This document shows, piece after piece, positions 9,301-21,000 of a DNA stretch of 64,000 nucleotides. The notes below the pieces were generated by a model. That model was not told where the DNA came from, ran no database searches, and saw nothing but the letters and a program-made list of their open reading frames with translations. Every line of letters starts with the position of its first letter. Positions within the stretch are counted from its first letter, which is position 1. Source of the stretch: Vesta saturnalis. Lineage: Eukaryota; Arthropoda; Insecta; Coleoptera; Lampyridae. The position numbers were made by a program, and so were the translations under genes. The DNA is taken from the NCBI GenBank assembly GCA_036346205.1, contig JARFJB010000650.1:1343001-1407000 (forward strand), in the 5' to 3' direction.

Positions 9301-11680
9301 CTATGTAATGTAGGTAATGTCTCCTTGGATCCTCAGCAAATTTGTTAATAATAATATGAACAACTTCATCATTTGACTCCAGGAGTTTTCGATGTACGCT
9401 AAGCATGCATAATCCTGTAACAAAATATTGTTGTAAGTACCTAATAAATGGTAATAATGTTTTGCTAACATACCATTTAAACGGTCTTCCGTCATTGTTG
9501 ATCGAAGCCACGTTTTCACTCGCCTTAATGTACTGAACATACGTTCTATGGTTGCAGTTGTGTAGGGCATGGTCACAAGGAATTGTAGCGCTTGGTGAAT
9601 ATTTGGGTAAAATGTTTCTGCCTCCTTGATTGCATCTATTAAATCAACCCCTTTGCAATCTCCTCTATTCTTCCACAGATTTTTCCATAATTCTACCTCA
9701 TGTTGAATTCCGTAGATATGGTAAAAATCCGCTATAAATTTTAAATCTATTGATTGCAGGTCCGTCTCCACAATATTTGCAGGATGTAGGACCATGAGAA
9801 GAAAAGCAGGAGTTTGTTCTTCTCCGAATCTAGCTTGCAACGATCCCAACAGTGAATCTAGATAAGGAACATGACCTTCTGAAATATTCAACCATTGACG
9901 TCGACGGATGATTTGCTCTGTATTGTTGCCGGGCTACTAATCTTGGTAGGCGAAGTTCAATATCTAATTTTTGAGCAATCTCGTGTGCTTCATCAAAGAG
10001 TTCTCCAGCTCCCTCTTCCCCCAAATGCTCTATCAGCACACTTCATTATATCAATGTGTTTAGACTGCAATATGTTTGCGATAGGTTCCAAACGAGAGCT
10101 GTATTTATTTATTATACACAGTGACCATATAAATGAAGTTTGTGTTGTTGCAGACAACAGTTGAAAGGCGACCTTTTTTGTATTTGAATTTCCTTCTTTA
10201 GTCAGCGTCTCTAATCCTTCCACCATTTTAATAAAGTTCTTATGGAACACAGATATGCTCTTGTATTTCTGACTCCAACAAGTTTCGCATAACATTGGAA
10301 TATTTGGTGCATATTTGTGTCTTAGCACCGACTCTCGGAAAAAGTTGATAACATCTTTAATCGTTGAGACGCAATTACGTATTTCAGTAAGCTTGTTCAA
10401 ATCATTGACTACAAGATTCAATTTGTGTGCTACACAATGAAAATATATACCTTTTTTGTAGATATCTCTCAAAATTTTTTGAACGCCCCCATTTTTACCA
10501 GCCATTGTGGAGCATCCGTCGTATCCTTGTCCCACACATTTATTTGGGTCTAAATTCAGGTTCTGGATAAAAGTGTGGATTGATTTGGCGATTGTTGGTG
10601 CATCCGTGCTTTCTAGAACCACAAAAACAAGAAAACCTTCTCTCAGTACTCCATGCACATTGTCAAAATATCTGACACCTACAGAGAATTGTTCCTTGCC
10701 AGAAATATCTGCGGTTTTATCTGCCAAAATACTATATGAACAAGCTTTATTTATTTCTCCTGCTAAAAAATTTCTTTTAGCGAAGTACCACATATGTTCA
10801 ATATTTCATTTTGTATCCTTGGCGAGGTGTATTGGGCGTTCTTCTTCCCTTTCTCCATATGTAGGCGCAATTGTTCATCTACGGAGTCAATTTTTAATGT
10901 AAGCAAGTCATGCAAAATACCTAAAAATAAAGACAAAATGTCTCATTCGTATGAGGTTCTGCATAATAAACGAGTTTACCTTCATCGTTCAATTTTCCTC
11001 TTAACAGCAGATCGTGAGTTCCGCAAAATATAATTGTGGAAATAATTGATTTCAAAATTTTTCGGTTTTCCGCTATAACGGCCTGGTGCCCCTTTTGCAA
11101 TACAATATCTACAGACTGTTCTGCATTCTGGAACGATTTCGCCGCTTGGCTGGATTCCTTGTGCCACGTTGAACCTAAGTGTAATTTGAAGTATTCGTGT
11201 GCATCCTTGTATCTAGTAAAGGGTCATAAACGACCCTACCACTCCACGTGTCACTTTTGGAGGGAATAGTACACAAAAAAGACAAAAGGCACCCTTTAGA
11301 CGTTTTGAATAAACTAGTCACGGACTGTACATTTCTAACCAACTATACTTGAATTTGCGTTTCAACTGTGTGGCATCCGCAGCAAAGTCATAACTTTTGG
11401 GTGGCGTCCAACACGAAGTTAAAATTCTAGTCCGCTCAGCCCTAGTCATTAGATGGGTTCGTTCAATCCACGTACCAATATCATTGTCAGGATAATCCTC
11501 GCCTTGATTCCCGCTTTTGCACTATCGAACCTGATGTGGAGGCTTCGGCATTAATATTTGCATCTACGTTTTGGGACATAAGTGTCTCTACTTTTTTCTG
11601 CTTATGAGCATTCCTTATCTTCATCGCTAGGACTTCCCTTGGCACGTACTTTCCGTTTACTTTCTGAAAAAGTTATGATA
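9301..11680 (-). pseudogene. hAT transposase, TTF zinc finger/DUF4371 type
   Basis: Read from high to low coordinates. About 11300-11480 holds a degraded TTF-type zinc finger (FKYSWLE, then KGAFC/CVLFP-like sequence in shifted frames). 10793-9993 holds the DUF4371/RNase H-like core with SILADKTADISGKEQ, GQGYDGCSTMAGKNGG and IYFHCVAHKLNLV. About 10039-9301 holds the C-terminal half, ending in the hAT dimerisation region PYTTATIERMFSTLRRVKTW. ORFs 9993-10793, 9830-10039 and 9301-9891 lie in three different frames, so at least two frameshifts break the gene. It belongs to the ZMYM1-like / '52 kDa repressor' group of hAT transposases. Confidence 0.8.
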
Positions 11681-12116
11681 TCTAAGAAATGCTGTTTAAA
11701 CCATAACCAATAATTAAGACCACTCACCAAAAAATGTACGTATATCCATTGCACAGTAAGCACAGTAATTAGTCACGATTTCACGATATAAATTTGATAC
11801 AACGATTCTATTTCAAATTTCACCTACTGGCTACTGTACCATACACACGAACAACAATGCTGTGAATAAGCGAATAATGAAAATTGTATTGCAAGATTTT
11901 ACAAGTTGACAATAATTTGAAACGTTCCGTTTATGGAACAAAATTTTTATTGCCACAATTTCCGTCCTACCTTTGACCTTTCGTGCGGTGTCGGTGTTGT
12001 TTGTACTCGGATTCGTACCAACCATAAACAAAAACAGATGCGCCGTATTTATTGTATTGTATAAAGCTTAAAGCTTCTGAGAATTCATATTTGCCGTTTT
12101 CGTTTTATGAAGCTAT

Positions 12117-12415
12117 TTAAAATATATTAGTTGCCGAATTCGACAATTCTATAACTATATTTATAGTCTTAGCTAAACATACGTAACATTTGTATTTTGC
12201 ACCAGTTCCACTTGGATTGTGCTTTACAAAATGATAATGAGTCCTTAAATTTTGTTTTATTTTTGTTGAATAATCACATTGATAACATTGGTATATATAC
12301 ATCAGCACTTGAATTGTGCTTTACTAGGTGACTCTTTAAGTAATGTTTCACTTTTGCTGAATAATCACATTGATCACATTTGTAATCAAGAATCAACACT
12401 GGAATTATGCAATAA
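12117..12415 (-). pseudogene. C2H2 zinc-finger fragment inside hAT-2
   Basis: The minus strand encodes YKCDQCDYSAKVKHYLKSHL followed by VKHNSS, then (one frame slip) YQCYQCDYSTKIKQNLRTHY with FVKHN, and the start of a third finger, YKCYVC. These match the CxxCDYxTxxKxxLxxH fingers and the HNSS-type linkers of the genes at 2272, 14329 and 38016. It lies within the terminal inverted repeats of hAT-2, just inside the right end and upstream of the transposase. It is either a captured host fragment or a decayed domain of the element; capture is the preferred inference. Confidence 0.65.
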
Positions 12416-12480
12416 CCTTTCACAATTTCGGCCAGGGGGGGCATCTGCCCCCCCCTTGCCCCACCTTGCGTACGCCCTTG

Positions 12481-12735
12481 TCTTCTATAGATAAAACTTG
12501 TAAATTGTGCTTAACAAAAACAAGTTTTTCTGTTCTCTCCATGGTCAGTCTGTTTCTTTTCTTTGTTTTGATATTTGAATGCAACTTAGTTTCTTTTGCA
12601 GCTTGTAGTAGTAGCGGGCATAATACGAAGTCTTGTTGCAATTTGTAACAAAATTTTTAGGAAAAAATCCTTTCCACCAAGCAATTCCATCTAATTTTTG
12701 TGTTATTTTCCAATAAGATTCATTTGAAAAATCTC
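12481..12735 (-). pseudogene. Old hAT transposase, dimerisation domain (right part)
   Basis: Continuation of 8590-9220 across the younger hAT. The minus strand reads KLDGIAWWKGF, then (shifted) an IATRLRIMPATTTSCKRN-like block, then KKRNRLTMERTEKLVFVKHN. This is the C-terminal 'hAT family dimerisation' pattern (WW..., IA..iLsip.ssa..eR, kRnRL...LvflkhN). Its upstream part is replaced by piggyBac-like sequence from about 12740, so the gene is truncated. Confidence 0.6.
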
Positions 12736-12759
12736 TGAACTTCTATATTCTGCAAGTTC

Positions 12760-13195
12760 GAGAAGGAATTCATTATCATCGAAATTTGAATAAACGATTG
12801 CCATCAGGACAATTTTCATTATCAGTAAAATGCCAAACTTTTAGTAATAATTCAAAGCGATTTCTACTCATTACGGTAGATATGATATTCTCCTTGAAAA
12901 GCTTTCTTTTGCACCAATAATGGCGCACACTTGGCATTATTATCATTCCCATATATCCTGGAATACCTAAAAATGTTTTCATTTCGGTTTTATCTGTGCG
13001 TTGCCATGCACGTAATTTTGAGAACTCCGAAACATCAGTGGAAGATGTAACTAGTTGGATTGCGTAAAGATTGCTTTGATCTACCATTAAATTTAGAATT
13101 ACTCTTGAAACATTGGATTCTGTTTCTCTACAATAAAGTACATTAGATAAAATTGTAGACTTCATGGTTGCCTTCCCTGATATCGGTTGGATCAT
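12760..13195 (-). pseudogene. piggyBac transposase N-terminal/core fragment
   Basis: The minus-strand ORF contains SNLYAIQLVTS, LRAWQRTDKTEMKTFLGIPG, YMGMIIMPSVRHYW, VMSRNRFELLLKVWHFTDNE. This is the conserved early part of the DDE_Tnp_1_7 domain ('W..T..EmK.FLGi...MG....P....YW...vMsr.RFe.Ll..lHf.Dn'). The catalytic core and the Cys-rich tail are missing because old hAT sequence abuts the 3' end. The acidic ORF at 13406-13624 may be its N-terminus but cannot be proved to belong. Confidence 0.75.
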
Positions 13196-14207
13196 AGATA
13201 AAAGTAAGTGTCGGATAATACTTCCATAATGTTTTGCCGATTATGGCTGCGGCTTTCTCCGAATTAATGCCACTTCGTAAGTATTTACTCCTCCTTTAAA
13301 TAATTCCATTTTTTCCTTATATCTTCTATGGGCATTTCCCCCTGTAAAGCAGAAAATACTCCGCGATCTTTGAATTAATGGTAACTTTTCGTTATACAAA
13401 GCCGGTCATTGAGAATACTCCACAATTAATAGCTTGGCAAGTGTCTCGTTTTCGCGGTTTTTGACAGCATCTTCAGGTTCTTCATTACCTGGAGGTTCCG
13501 TTAAGTATTCGGTATTGCTCAACGTAGTGTCTGCATCAATTTCTTGCGACTCTTCTTGCAACAATTGGTCATGGTAATCTGTGATATTAAATATTTGTTT
13601 AATACTTTCAGTGAGTGGCACCAATACTATGCAGTTAGCTGAAATATATATTTGTAATGTATATCTTGATCTGACATACCTGGTTTATTAAGCAGCATGA
13701 CTTGACCATCCTTTACAATAAAATTATTGCTACCATCTTTTACCAACAAATGTGCATGCTTTGAAATAATGCACTTGCTGTTATTCATAATCAAATATAA
13801 AATATTAATACACAACACAAAAGTAAAAAGGACGACGTTAGACTCCCGCGCATAGAACAGCTGATGCTGATGTCACAATTCGCATGTGCATTTCGAAATA
13901 CCTAACAAAATGTTGAACTTCAACCAACTTTGTAGGATATCCCACTAGGGCATCGCGCGAAATAAGGGGAAGTTGTAACGTGACCTGCAGCAACCAATAG
14001 CAGCAATTTCCAATTCACCAAATACTCAGAACAGGAAACGTTCCTTTACAATAGATTTTGTTTTCCGTTCGATGACAGCTAAAAGTTTTACTGTCGCGAG
14101 ACCCTCGTGTACTCTGCAGCATATTTTAGTGCATTTTTGTTTAAATTGTTGGTACGTTATTTTGGCATCCAGTAATAGCCCTGTTAACATTAGAACTTTT
14201 GAAATCT
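13196..14207. other. Unassigned sequence upstream of zinc-finger gene 2
   Basis: Contains minus-strand ORFs 13406-13624 (acidic, 72 residues) and 13627-13818 (63 residues) with no family that I recognise. The former could be the N-terminal region of the adjacent piggyBac fragment. 13820-14207 has no coding signal. Similarity to the other zinc-finger loci begins only at about 14208. Confidence 0.4.
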
Positions 14208-14328
14208 CGATTGTAATACGGTTACTTCATCGTATTCACAAACTAATGCAATTTGTGATCGTATATGCATATCTTAATTGCTCCATTTACTTGAACCAAG
14301 CCCATCCAAACTTATATAACGCTTCCAG

Positions 14329-15534
14329 ATGTCTTCGGAGATTGATATGAAACTAGTTAAACTTGAACCTAATGAGGAAGGACCAATACATTTGCTTTTA
14401 ACTAATCGACAATTTATTCTAAATAATATAATAAAAGAAAATTTCAGTACAGGTGAAGTAGATAATATAAATATAATAAAAGAAGAAAATGTAGGTGCAA
14501 GTGAAGTAGGTGATGTAAGAGAAAGTACAAATATAGTACCTGTATATGATCAAGCAGAGTGTTCAACAAGCACAAAAGTAAAATACAATTTAAAAAATCA
14601 AACTTCAAAATACAAATGTGCACAATGTGATTATGTGACAAAATCAAAAAAATTTTTAATGCAGCATAGTAGTTTAAGGCACAATGTTAATTATAAATGT
14701 GAACAATGTGATTTTTCAACAAAATGGAAAAATAGTTTTACCAGGCATAGTTTAGCTTTAGAACACAATGGTAGTGTTAAATACAGTTGTGAACGCTGTG
14801 ATTATAAGACAATCCGGAAATGTACCTTAATACGACATCTTAGTTTAAAATGCAATGATCATTCTAATTATGAATGTACACAATGTGACTTTACAACAAA
14901 ATGGAAAGCATATTTATTAAAGCATAATTTAAAACACAACAACAGTGTTACTTATAAATGTGAACAATGTGATTTTTCAACAAAATGGAAAACTAGTTTC
15001 GTAAGGCATAGTTTAAAACACAATCGTAGTGTTAATTATAAATGTGAACAATGTGATTTTTCAACAAAATGGAAAGCTAATTTTATAAGGCACAGTTTAA
15101 AACACAATAGTAGTGTTAATTATAAATGTGCACACTGTGAATATTCTACAAATGTGAAACTGTACTTATTACAACATGTTGTAATACACTCTTCAAGAAC
15201 TAAATACTGTTGTGAACACTGTGATTATACGGCAAAACGGAAACGTTACGTAAGACGACATATTTTAAAACACTATGATAATTCTAATTATAAATGTGAA
15301 CAATGTGATTTTACCACAAAATGGAAAGGATATTTATTAAAGCATAATTTAAAACACAACAAAAGTGCTAATTATAAATGTGAACAATGTGATCATTGGA
15401 CAAAATGGAAATCTAATTTAATAAAGCATATTTTAAGACACAATGATAGGGTTGATTATAAATGTCAACAATGTGAGTATTCAACAAACAAGAAGCGGCA
15501 TTTAGTAAAGCATGTAGCAAAACATATGAGCTAA
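14329..15534 (+). CDS. C2H2 zinc-finger protein 2 (11 fingers)
   Basis: Single 401-residue ORF. The N-terminal ~90 residues are close to those of gene 1 (MKLVKLEPNEEGPIHLLLTN, then IIKEENVG). The array of 11 fingers starts CAQCDYVTKSKKFL and ends with CEYSTNKKRHLVKHVAKH, a terminal finger shared with gene 3 but not gene 1. Finger 2 has two extra residues between its histidines (HSLALEH). Finger 3 ends HLSLKC, so it could work as a C2HC finger. It is the most diverged paralogue, and its flank lacks the Copia/P-element segment of units A and B. Likely a nuclear DNA-binding protein; targets unknown. The proximal ~120 bp upstream is conserved, including CTTCCAG just before the ATG. Confidence 0.85.
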   Translation: MSSEIDMKLVKLEPNEEGPIHLLLTNRQFILNNIIKENFSTGEVDNINIIKEENVGASEVGDVRESTNIVPVYDQAECSTSTKVKYNLKNQTSKYKCAQCDYVTKSKKFLMQHSSLRHNVNYKCEQCDFSTKWKNSFTRHSLALEHNGSVKYSCERCDYKTIRKCTLIRHLSLKCNDHSNYECTQCDFTTKWKAYLLKHNLKHNNSVTYKCEQCDFSTKWKTSFVRHSLKHNRSVNYKCEQCDFSTKWKANFIRHSLKHNSSVNYKCAHCEYSTNVKLYLLQHVVIHSSRTKYCCEHCDYTAKRKRYVRRHILKHYDNSNYKCEQCDFTTKWKGYLLKHNLKHNKSANYKCEQCDHWTKWKSNLIKHILRHNDRVDYKCQQCEYSTNKKRHLVKHVAKHMS

Positions 15535-15904
15535 ATACAATTGTAGACAATGTGATTTTAGGCCTAGTCTAGCACACTGTACGTTAACACAATGGTAGCA
15601 TTAAGTATAAATGTGAAAAATGTGACTGTGAGTATGCTAGACAATATGTAAAGACCCATATAGTACAGTATTGCTCGATAACTAAATATAATTATGAAAC
15701 GTTATGATTTTATGATCCAATTTAAGACAGCGTAATTTAAAACAATTATAGTATAAATGAGTATTCTACAAATTGGAAATGTTATTTTAGACTCATATAG
15801 TAAAGTACTATTCGAGAGCTAAATAAATTTGTGAAGAATGTAATTTTATGACCAAATGTAAAGCTAATTTAAAAAAGTATAGTTTAAAACAATGGTACTG
15901 TTAA
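15535..15904 (+). pseudogene. Decayed zinc-finger tail of gene 2
   Basis: Finger-like peptides persist in broken frames after the stop (for example KYKCEKCDCEYARQYVK and EYSTNWKC). They follow the same order as the tail of gene 1. The tail is interrupted at TTAA (15901-15904) by a MITE and resumes at 16510 with TAATTATAAATG before similarity fades near 16540. Confidence 0.7.
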
Positions 15905-16509
15905 GGCTGTTTTATCACTCGGGACAACTTCAGATTTCAAGTAGGCGGTTCACTATTTTTAAAGTCTGCATTGCTACAAGACACACGTTACGAAATTTAA
16001 CATTTGTTTGAAATTGCGTAGCCATCATAAAATGTACTCCATGTACAAAAAAATCGACATCAATTCCACTATGCTTCAAACATTTTGACAGGTATTTCAA
16101 GAATCGGTTTCGAAGTCTGTCTCTGTTGTGTTTGGAAAGCTACGCCCATGATGTGTACGTGCATTTCACAATTCTCCAAGAGTTTTCAGTGATGAACCAT
16201 GATTTATCGTTTACTTAATGTTAATTTTTCTCATTGATTTTTAAATAGAAAATTAAAAAAAAAGTAAGGGATACTCAGAAAATTACTACCTACGTCGTGC
16301 AGGAGTCGAAATTTGGGTTTACAAGGAAATCCATTTTTCTATTATTTTACATTTTAATTAAATTAAATACAACGAAGGCGAAAATAAAAAAAAAATAGCG
16401 CCTTCGCGAAATAAATAATAATGTTAGCTCTGTATTTGTGCAAAATCAGGAGAATATTTCTAAAAAAGAAAAATTTACAACAAGCTAATATCGCTCTGAG
16501 AGAACAGCC
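15905..16509. mobile_element. TTAA-flanked MITE, 605 bp
   Basis: Flanked by TTAA on both sides (15901-15904 and 16510-16513). The terminal inverted repeats are GGCTGTT and AACAGCC, with weaker similarity inside (GGCTGTTTTATC against GGCTGTTCTCTC). The uninterrupted equivalent is at about 4090 (ACTGTTAAGTAATTAT), which confirms the insertion. No coding capacity. TTAA duplication suggests mobilisation by a piggyBac-type transposase, although the ends do not begin CCC. Confidence 0.75.
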
Positions 16510-16539
16510 TTAAGTAATTATAAATGTAATTTATCGTAG

Positions 16540-16930
16540 CACTTATTTTATTCACTAAACATTATGATAAGGCCTTGGTCCATAACCTGTAAAACTAGCA
16601 GGCAAAACAATAAAACCTATACTTCAAATTTTTTTATTATTATTGACATAACATTATTTATATTATTTATAACCAGTACGTTTTTTTTTTATTTTTTATA
16701 TATCTATTACTATATAGCTTGTTAAAAAAAATATTTTGATGTAATATTATATTTTTTTAACAAAGTCATGCCTCTTATTATTAGGCCGCGTATTTTATTA
16801 CTTATTTTACTATTATGTATTTTTTTCACGAGGTTCAGCCATAATTACTAATCAGTAGTACACAGCCACCTCACCTTTCACTTTTGTGACGTCATTTGAA
16901 CTTGGGAATTTCCCAAGGCCTGCCACGTGG
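16540..16930. other. AT-rich intergenic sequence
   Basis: No ORF, RNA or repeat recognised apart from short T and A runs. Confidence 0.4.
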
Positions 16931-16949
16931 GTGACCACTGTTTGACCTT

Positions 16950-17020
16950 GAGAAACAGGCTTACCTTGAGAAAGTTGTTGTTTACCTTGAGAAACAGGTT
17001 TACCTTCAGAAAGTAGCTTA
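16950..17020. repeat. Short tandem repeat, TTACCTTGAGAAACAGG unit
   Basis: Three or four imperfect copies of a unit containing CCTTGAGAAAC(AGG) or CCTTCAGAAAG lie between 16953 and 17010. Non-coding; function unknown. Confidence 0.6.
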
Positions 17021-17054
17021 GGGCTTGGACTATCGCAGGAAATTTGGAATTGTG

Positions 17055-17295
17055 GGGGTTCTTGTCAGACAGGTGTAGGAGCTATCTCATGGACCTGGTG
17101 CAGCGCTGGGAATTTTTTTTTAATGGGGTTCTTGTAAGACGAGAGCTATCTCTAGGGCATGGTCTTGCGCAGGGAGTTGTTTCTTAGTAATAAAGAGGTT
17201 CTTGTAAGACGAGAGCTATTACTTGGATCTGGTCTTGCGCTGGGAGTTGTTTTTTAATAATAAAGAGATTGTTGTAAGACAGATGTAGAAACTAC
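17055..17295. repeat. Tandem repeat, ~67-74 bp unit, 3-4 copies
   Basis: Units start with GGTTCTTGTAAGACGAGAG at about 17058, 17126, 17200 and 17267 (spacings about 67, 74 and 67). They contain a TGGTCTTGCGCAGGGAGTTG-type segment. The first and last copies are the most diverged. A minisatellite or an element-internal repeat; the host element was not identified. Confidence 0.7.
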
Positions 17296-17990
17296 CAGAT
17301 GCACATTTGACCCTACCGTGCCCCCATGGTCGCAAATAGTATTCTAATAAGGTTCTAATGTTAACTTTAAGACATGATCAGTCGGCGTCCTCTTTGTCGC
17401 GGCCCCTTGGTGTATGTGATCGTAATCTAATCTTATAAGATAAATGTAGATTCCTGTCATAAAAAATTGTATTCTAATAATGTGATAAATTAATAGATAA
17501 GACATGTAGAGATGATGACAAGTGTTTTATAATAAAGAGATTTGTGTATTAATTTTTATTAGGGGCTATTTTTGATTTTATGAAGTGAGATTGTATAATT
17601 GTTATTACATTATTACATTTCTTTAAGACCTGTTTTATTTACACTATACTTATATTACTTTGAGAAAATATTATATAATTAAATGACTAATTAACCTGTC
17701 GGTTTGCTTTAAAACGATTTTCACTGTGCAGAACTTTTAACATATTTCTACGAACTGTTTTAGATTCCTATGAATTGTTTTATTAATATCTATTAGTAAC
17801 AGTTTTGATATTTACGTATACCTTCAAATATGCTTTCTTTCGGATGTTCTAATAATAAAAACTATGTGCTGGAGATCTGAATATTAAAATATTTTATACA
17901 ATGTATGCACAGTCTTACTAAATCCACTGTTATGTTTTTTACTTATTAAGAAGAGAGAAGCGATAGAAACGAGAGAGAGAACGACGTGCA
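17296..17990. other. AT-rich intergenic sequence
   Basis: No coding region or named repeat recognised. Confidence 0.4.
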
Positions 17991-17999
17991 CGATCAACT

Positions 18000-18090
18000 T
18001 CTATTACAGAAAAATATTCGCACAATGTCTAAAGGTCACTCACAATGTACGAGTGGTGATGGGAATCCATAAAATAAGTAGTGTTCCTAG
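18000..18090 (+). pseudogene. Tyrosine-recombinase-like gene, 5' part before hAT-1
   Basis: The frame ending VRVVMGIHKISSV at the hAT insertion continues in frame as PREVTFFLKL after it if one 8-bp target duplication is removed. The pattern resembles the segment preceding the conserved box of Crypton-like tyrosine recombinases of insects. Only a short stretch is readable upstream. Confidence 0.5.
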
Positions 18091-21000
18091 CAGTGGCGAA
18101 ACTACAAAATTTTTCTGGTGGGGGGCAGGCCCCACGGGCTCTTTTTGGGGAGGGGTGCGTATAAAAATTTTGTTGGGGCGTACACACCACTTTTTTATAG
18201 ATGCATCCGCATGAAAACTACGTCAATCTTGTTTTCACTCTCAATTTTAAACAGTTTTGGTTTTCATCATCATGGTTTGTCATATACCTACTTTAAGTAA
18301 AAGACTTTCTTGTTTTCACATTTTATTTAGGAAATATAACATATGAGTATGAATAAAAAAAACTTCAAACTAATTTTAGTTTTCTATCTGTTTTTATAAA
18401 AACAGAGAGAACTTGTTCAGCCGACAATTTCTGCTTAACTGAAGCATTTTCGATACAGAGAAGTGATAAATTTGAAAATCTATCTTGTACCATTGTGGTT
18501 CTCAGCCATGTTTTTATCCGTCTCATGGCGGAGAAACTTCTTTCGCAACCAGCTGAACTGATTGGAAGGCCTACAGCAATTTGTAGTAATTTGTAAAGAT
18601 TTGGAGTCAGATCCCCCTTCACTTGAACTTTTAGATTTTCCAACGTGATTTCAAGATTTTTATTTTTGAATAAATTTCGTATCACTAAAACTTCAGCTTG
18701 AAGTGTTGAGATTTCGATATTGAAGGGCCTCTGATAAGTGGCGACGAACTCAAATGCTTGATCCAAATCTAGCTTCATAAAGAAATCAATCGATCTTGCA
18801 AGGGGAAGATTTTCAAATCGTTATTTCATATTGCCAATCACGTTGTCCATGACTTGGTAGTAAATGTTGACTTTCCAGTATTCCGGAGCTGTAGTTCCTG
18901 CAGGTATGTCGATCAGAGATGATTTACCCAAGGTTGAGTCAGATAGATATTCATTAAGCCTTTGTGGTTGCTTCCTTTTTTTTGAAATCCTTAAAAGCTC
19001 CAAACAAATGTCTTGTTCTCCTGAGAATTTTTCTATTTCACTTCACAGGTCCTCAAATTTGTTCCTCTTCTCTTCAAAGCTACTTATAGTGATATCTATG
19101 ATATCACTAGTCTGACCTAGTGTGGCATCTTTTCTCTGAAAATATTTACTCAGTACATTTGCGACCATTAACACTGAATGAAAGACGAAAAAACAAACGA
19201 TAAATTGTGGCTTTATCATTGATGCCTGTATTCCAAGTGCTTCTACAGAATTTTTGTCTCGCCCTTGTTCAATTTCCTCATCCAGAGCATTTCGAATTGC
19301 TTGGAAATTTTTCAAAAGGGATTTGCAATTTTCATATCGACAACTCCACCTGGTACTGCTAAGACTTCCCATTTCGCCCCCCGACTTTATACCTAGAGCA
19401 TCACGGGCGTTTATGAGATGCAGTGATGACCGGGTTGAGAGAAGTGGACGTATATTGCCTCCAGAGTGTTGAAAAATGCAGCTGCAGTAGACACCTTAGC
19501 ACAACTGTCGACAATTACCAAGTTCATCCTGTGTGCCAAGCAATGAAAGTAAATGGCTTGTGGATGATTCTCCCTTATTTTGGCTTGCAGTCCTTGGTGT
19601 TTCCCAGACATAACACTGGCTCCATCATAAGATTGGCCAATTAATATGGCGTTATTCAACAAACTGCATTTACTTAGATACTTTTTAATAAGTATTTTTA
19701 AACTCTCGGCAGCTCTAGAAGAAGAACAATCTACGAAACCAAGAAAACGTTCCTCAACTTCCAAGCCTACGGTATATCTGATTGCCACGGACAATTGTTC
19801 TTGTTTGTAGCACCTAGCTTCATCAACCATTATCGAAAAAAAAACCACATTGTCGCACTTCTTCTACAATCTGTTCAATAACAAGTTGAGATGCGATGCT
19901 TATTATTTCATTTTGTATTTTGGAACTGCAATAACTGATATGTCTGTCTAGATGCATCGAAAAATTCGTGTCATGTTTTGCCATAAGTTCACCCAACTCC
20001 AGAAAATTTCCTCGGTTAGTAGATGTTGCGTCTTCTCGGTGTCCTCGAGTGGCAGCCCTTGACGTGTCAAGTATAAAATCATGTCGATTAATTTTATCAT
20101 ATAATCTCGGTTATGTATTATCATTTCTTCATGTTGTATGGTTAGCTTCTATGAACATCTCCGGCCTTCAAGGAATGCTTGTAGCCTACAAACCTTTGCA
20201 TACAGTCACTGTGAGCCAAAGAGGTGTCATGTTTTTCAGCGACTCACTTAGTTTCCTCCAATTACTGAACCCATTAATCGAAAACTTTTCATTTTGATCT
20301 CGAATATTTGCAGAATGCCGAAAATGTCTGCAGACAAAGCAGAACGCTTTATCTAACTTCACACTATATTCAACCCACTGGTAAGTATCAAAGAATTGAG
20401 ACGAAAACGATCTCCGTCTATCTCCAAATGAACTTTTTGGAAAAACAACCCTTGGGCCCCTTGGCTGCGAAGGACCACTATCAATAGTTCCCAGATGTTG
20501 ATCTTCTGGATCATTTCGTCCTCTTTGATTTGTTTCTGCAGAAGTAAAAACATCGGATGTTTTGCTACCTTGCCCTTCTTCAGCGGCTTTATTTACATCT
20601 TCTCGTATGCCTCCACGAACATTTTCTATATTTGAAGTTGAAGATTGTGTTAAATCACAAGCTATCTCAATATTTGTTGTTGAGTCACATACTGGAGTAG
20701 ACGTTTGCCTTGTCTCAGTCTCATCTTTGTCGGGTTGATTTGTGGCAGATTTGAAAAACGATCGTATGTCTTTGAATTTCTTCATGTTCAAACCGCCCTC
20801 AATCTGCAATCTGCAACGCAAATTCAAATAAAAACAAATTTATAAACACCGAAGCTAACTGCTCGGACACTGATGGGGAAACAAGTAAAAGGTATGAAAG
20901 AAAGTACAAATCAAAATCCCTTTGCAGTTTTAACTTTAAACTATTATTATTATTATTAGCTGAAACTTGTGATGCAATCTTTCCTTTTTCTTTTCACCCA

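Larger units (their letters stand above)
9221..12480 (-). mobile_element. Younger hAT transposon (hAT-2), 3.26 kb
   Basis: The ends are perfect 14-bp inverted repeats, CAAGGGCGTACGCA at 9221 and TGCGTACGCCCTTG ending at 12480, each followed by G/C-rich runs. They are flanked by 8-bp target duplications CCTTCTAT (9213-9220) and TCTTCTAT (12481-12488) with one mismatch. It is inserted in the C-terminal coding part of an older hAT. It carries a broken transposase on the minus strand and, close to the right end, zinc-finger sequence resembling the nearby zinc-finger genes. Confidence 0.88.

Noticed and set aside
9895..11269. Plus-strand ORFs across hAT-2 (9895-10164, 10507-10902, 11036-11269)
   Set aside because: They are antisense shadows of the minus-strand transposase, whose conserved motifs are unambiguous.
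18118..18300. ORF at the hAT-1 left end as a gene
   Set aside because: It lies in the terminal sub-repeat of the transposon, antisense to the transposase, with G-rich low-complexity sequence.
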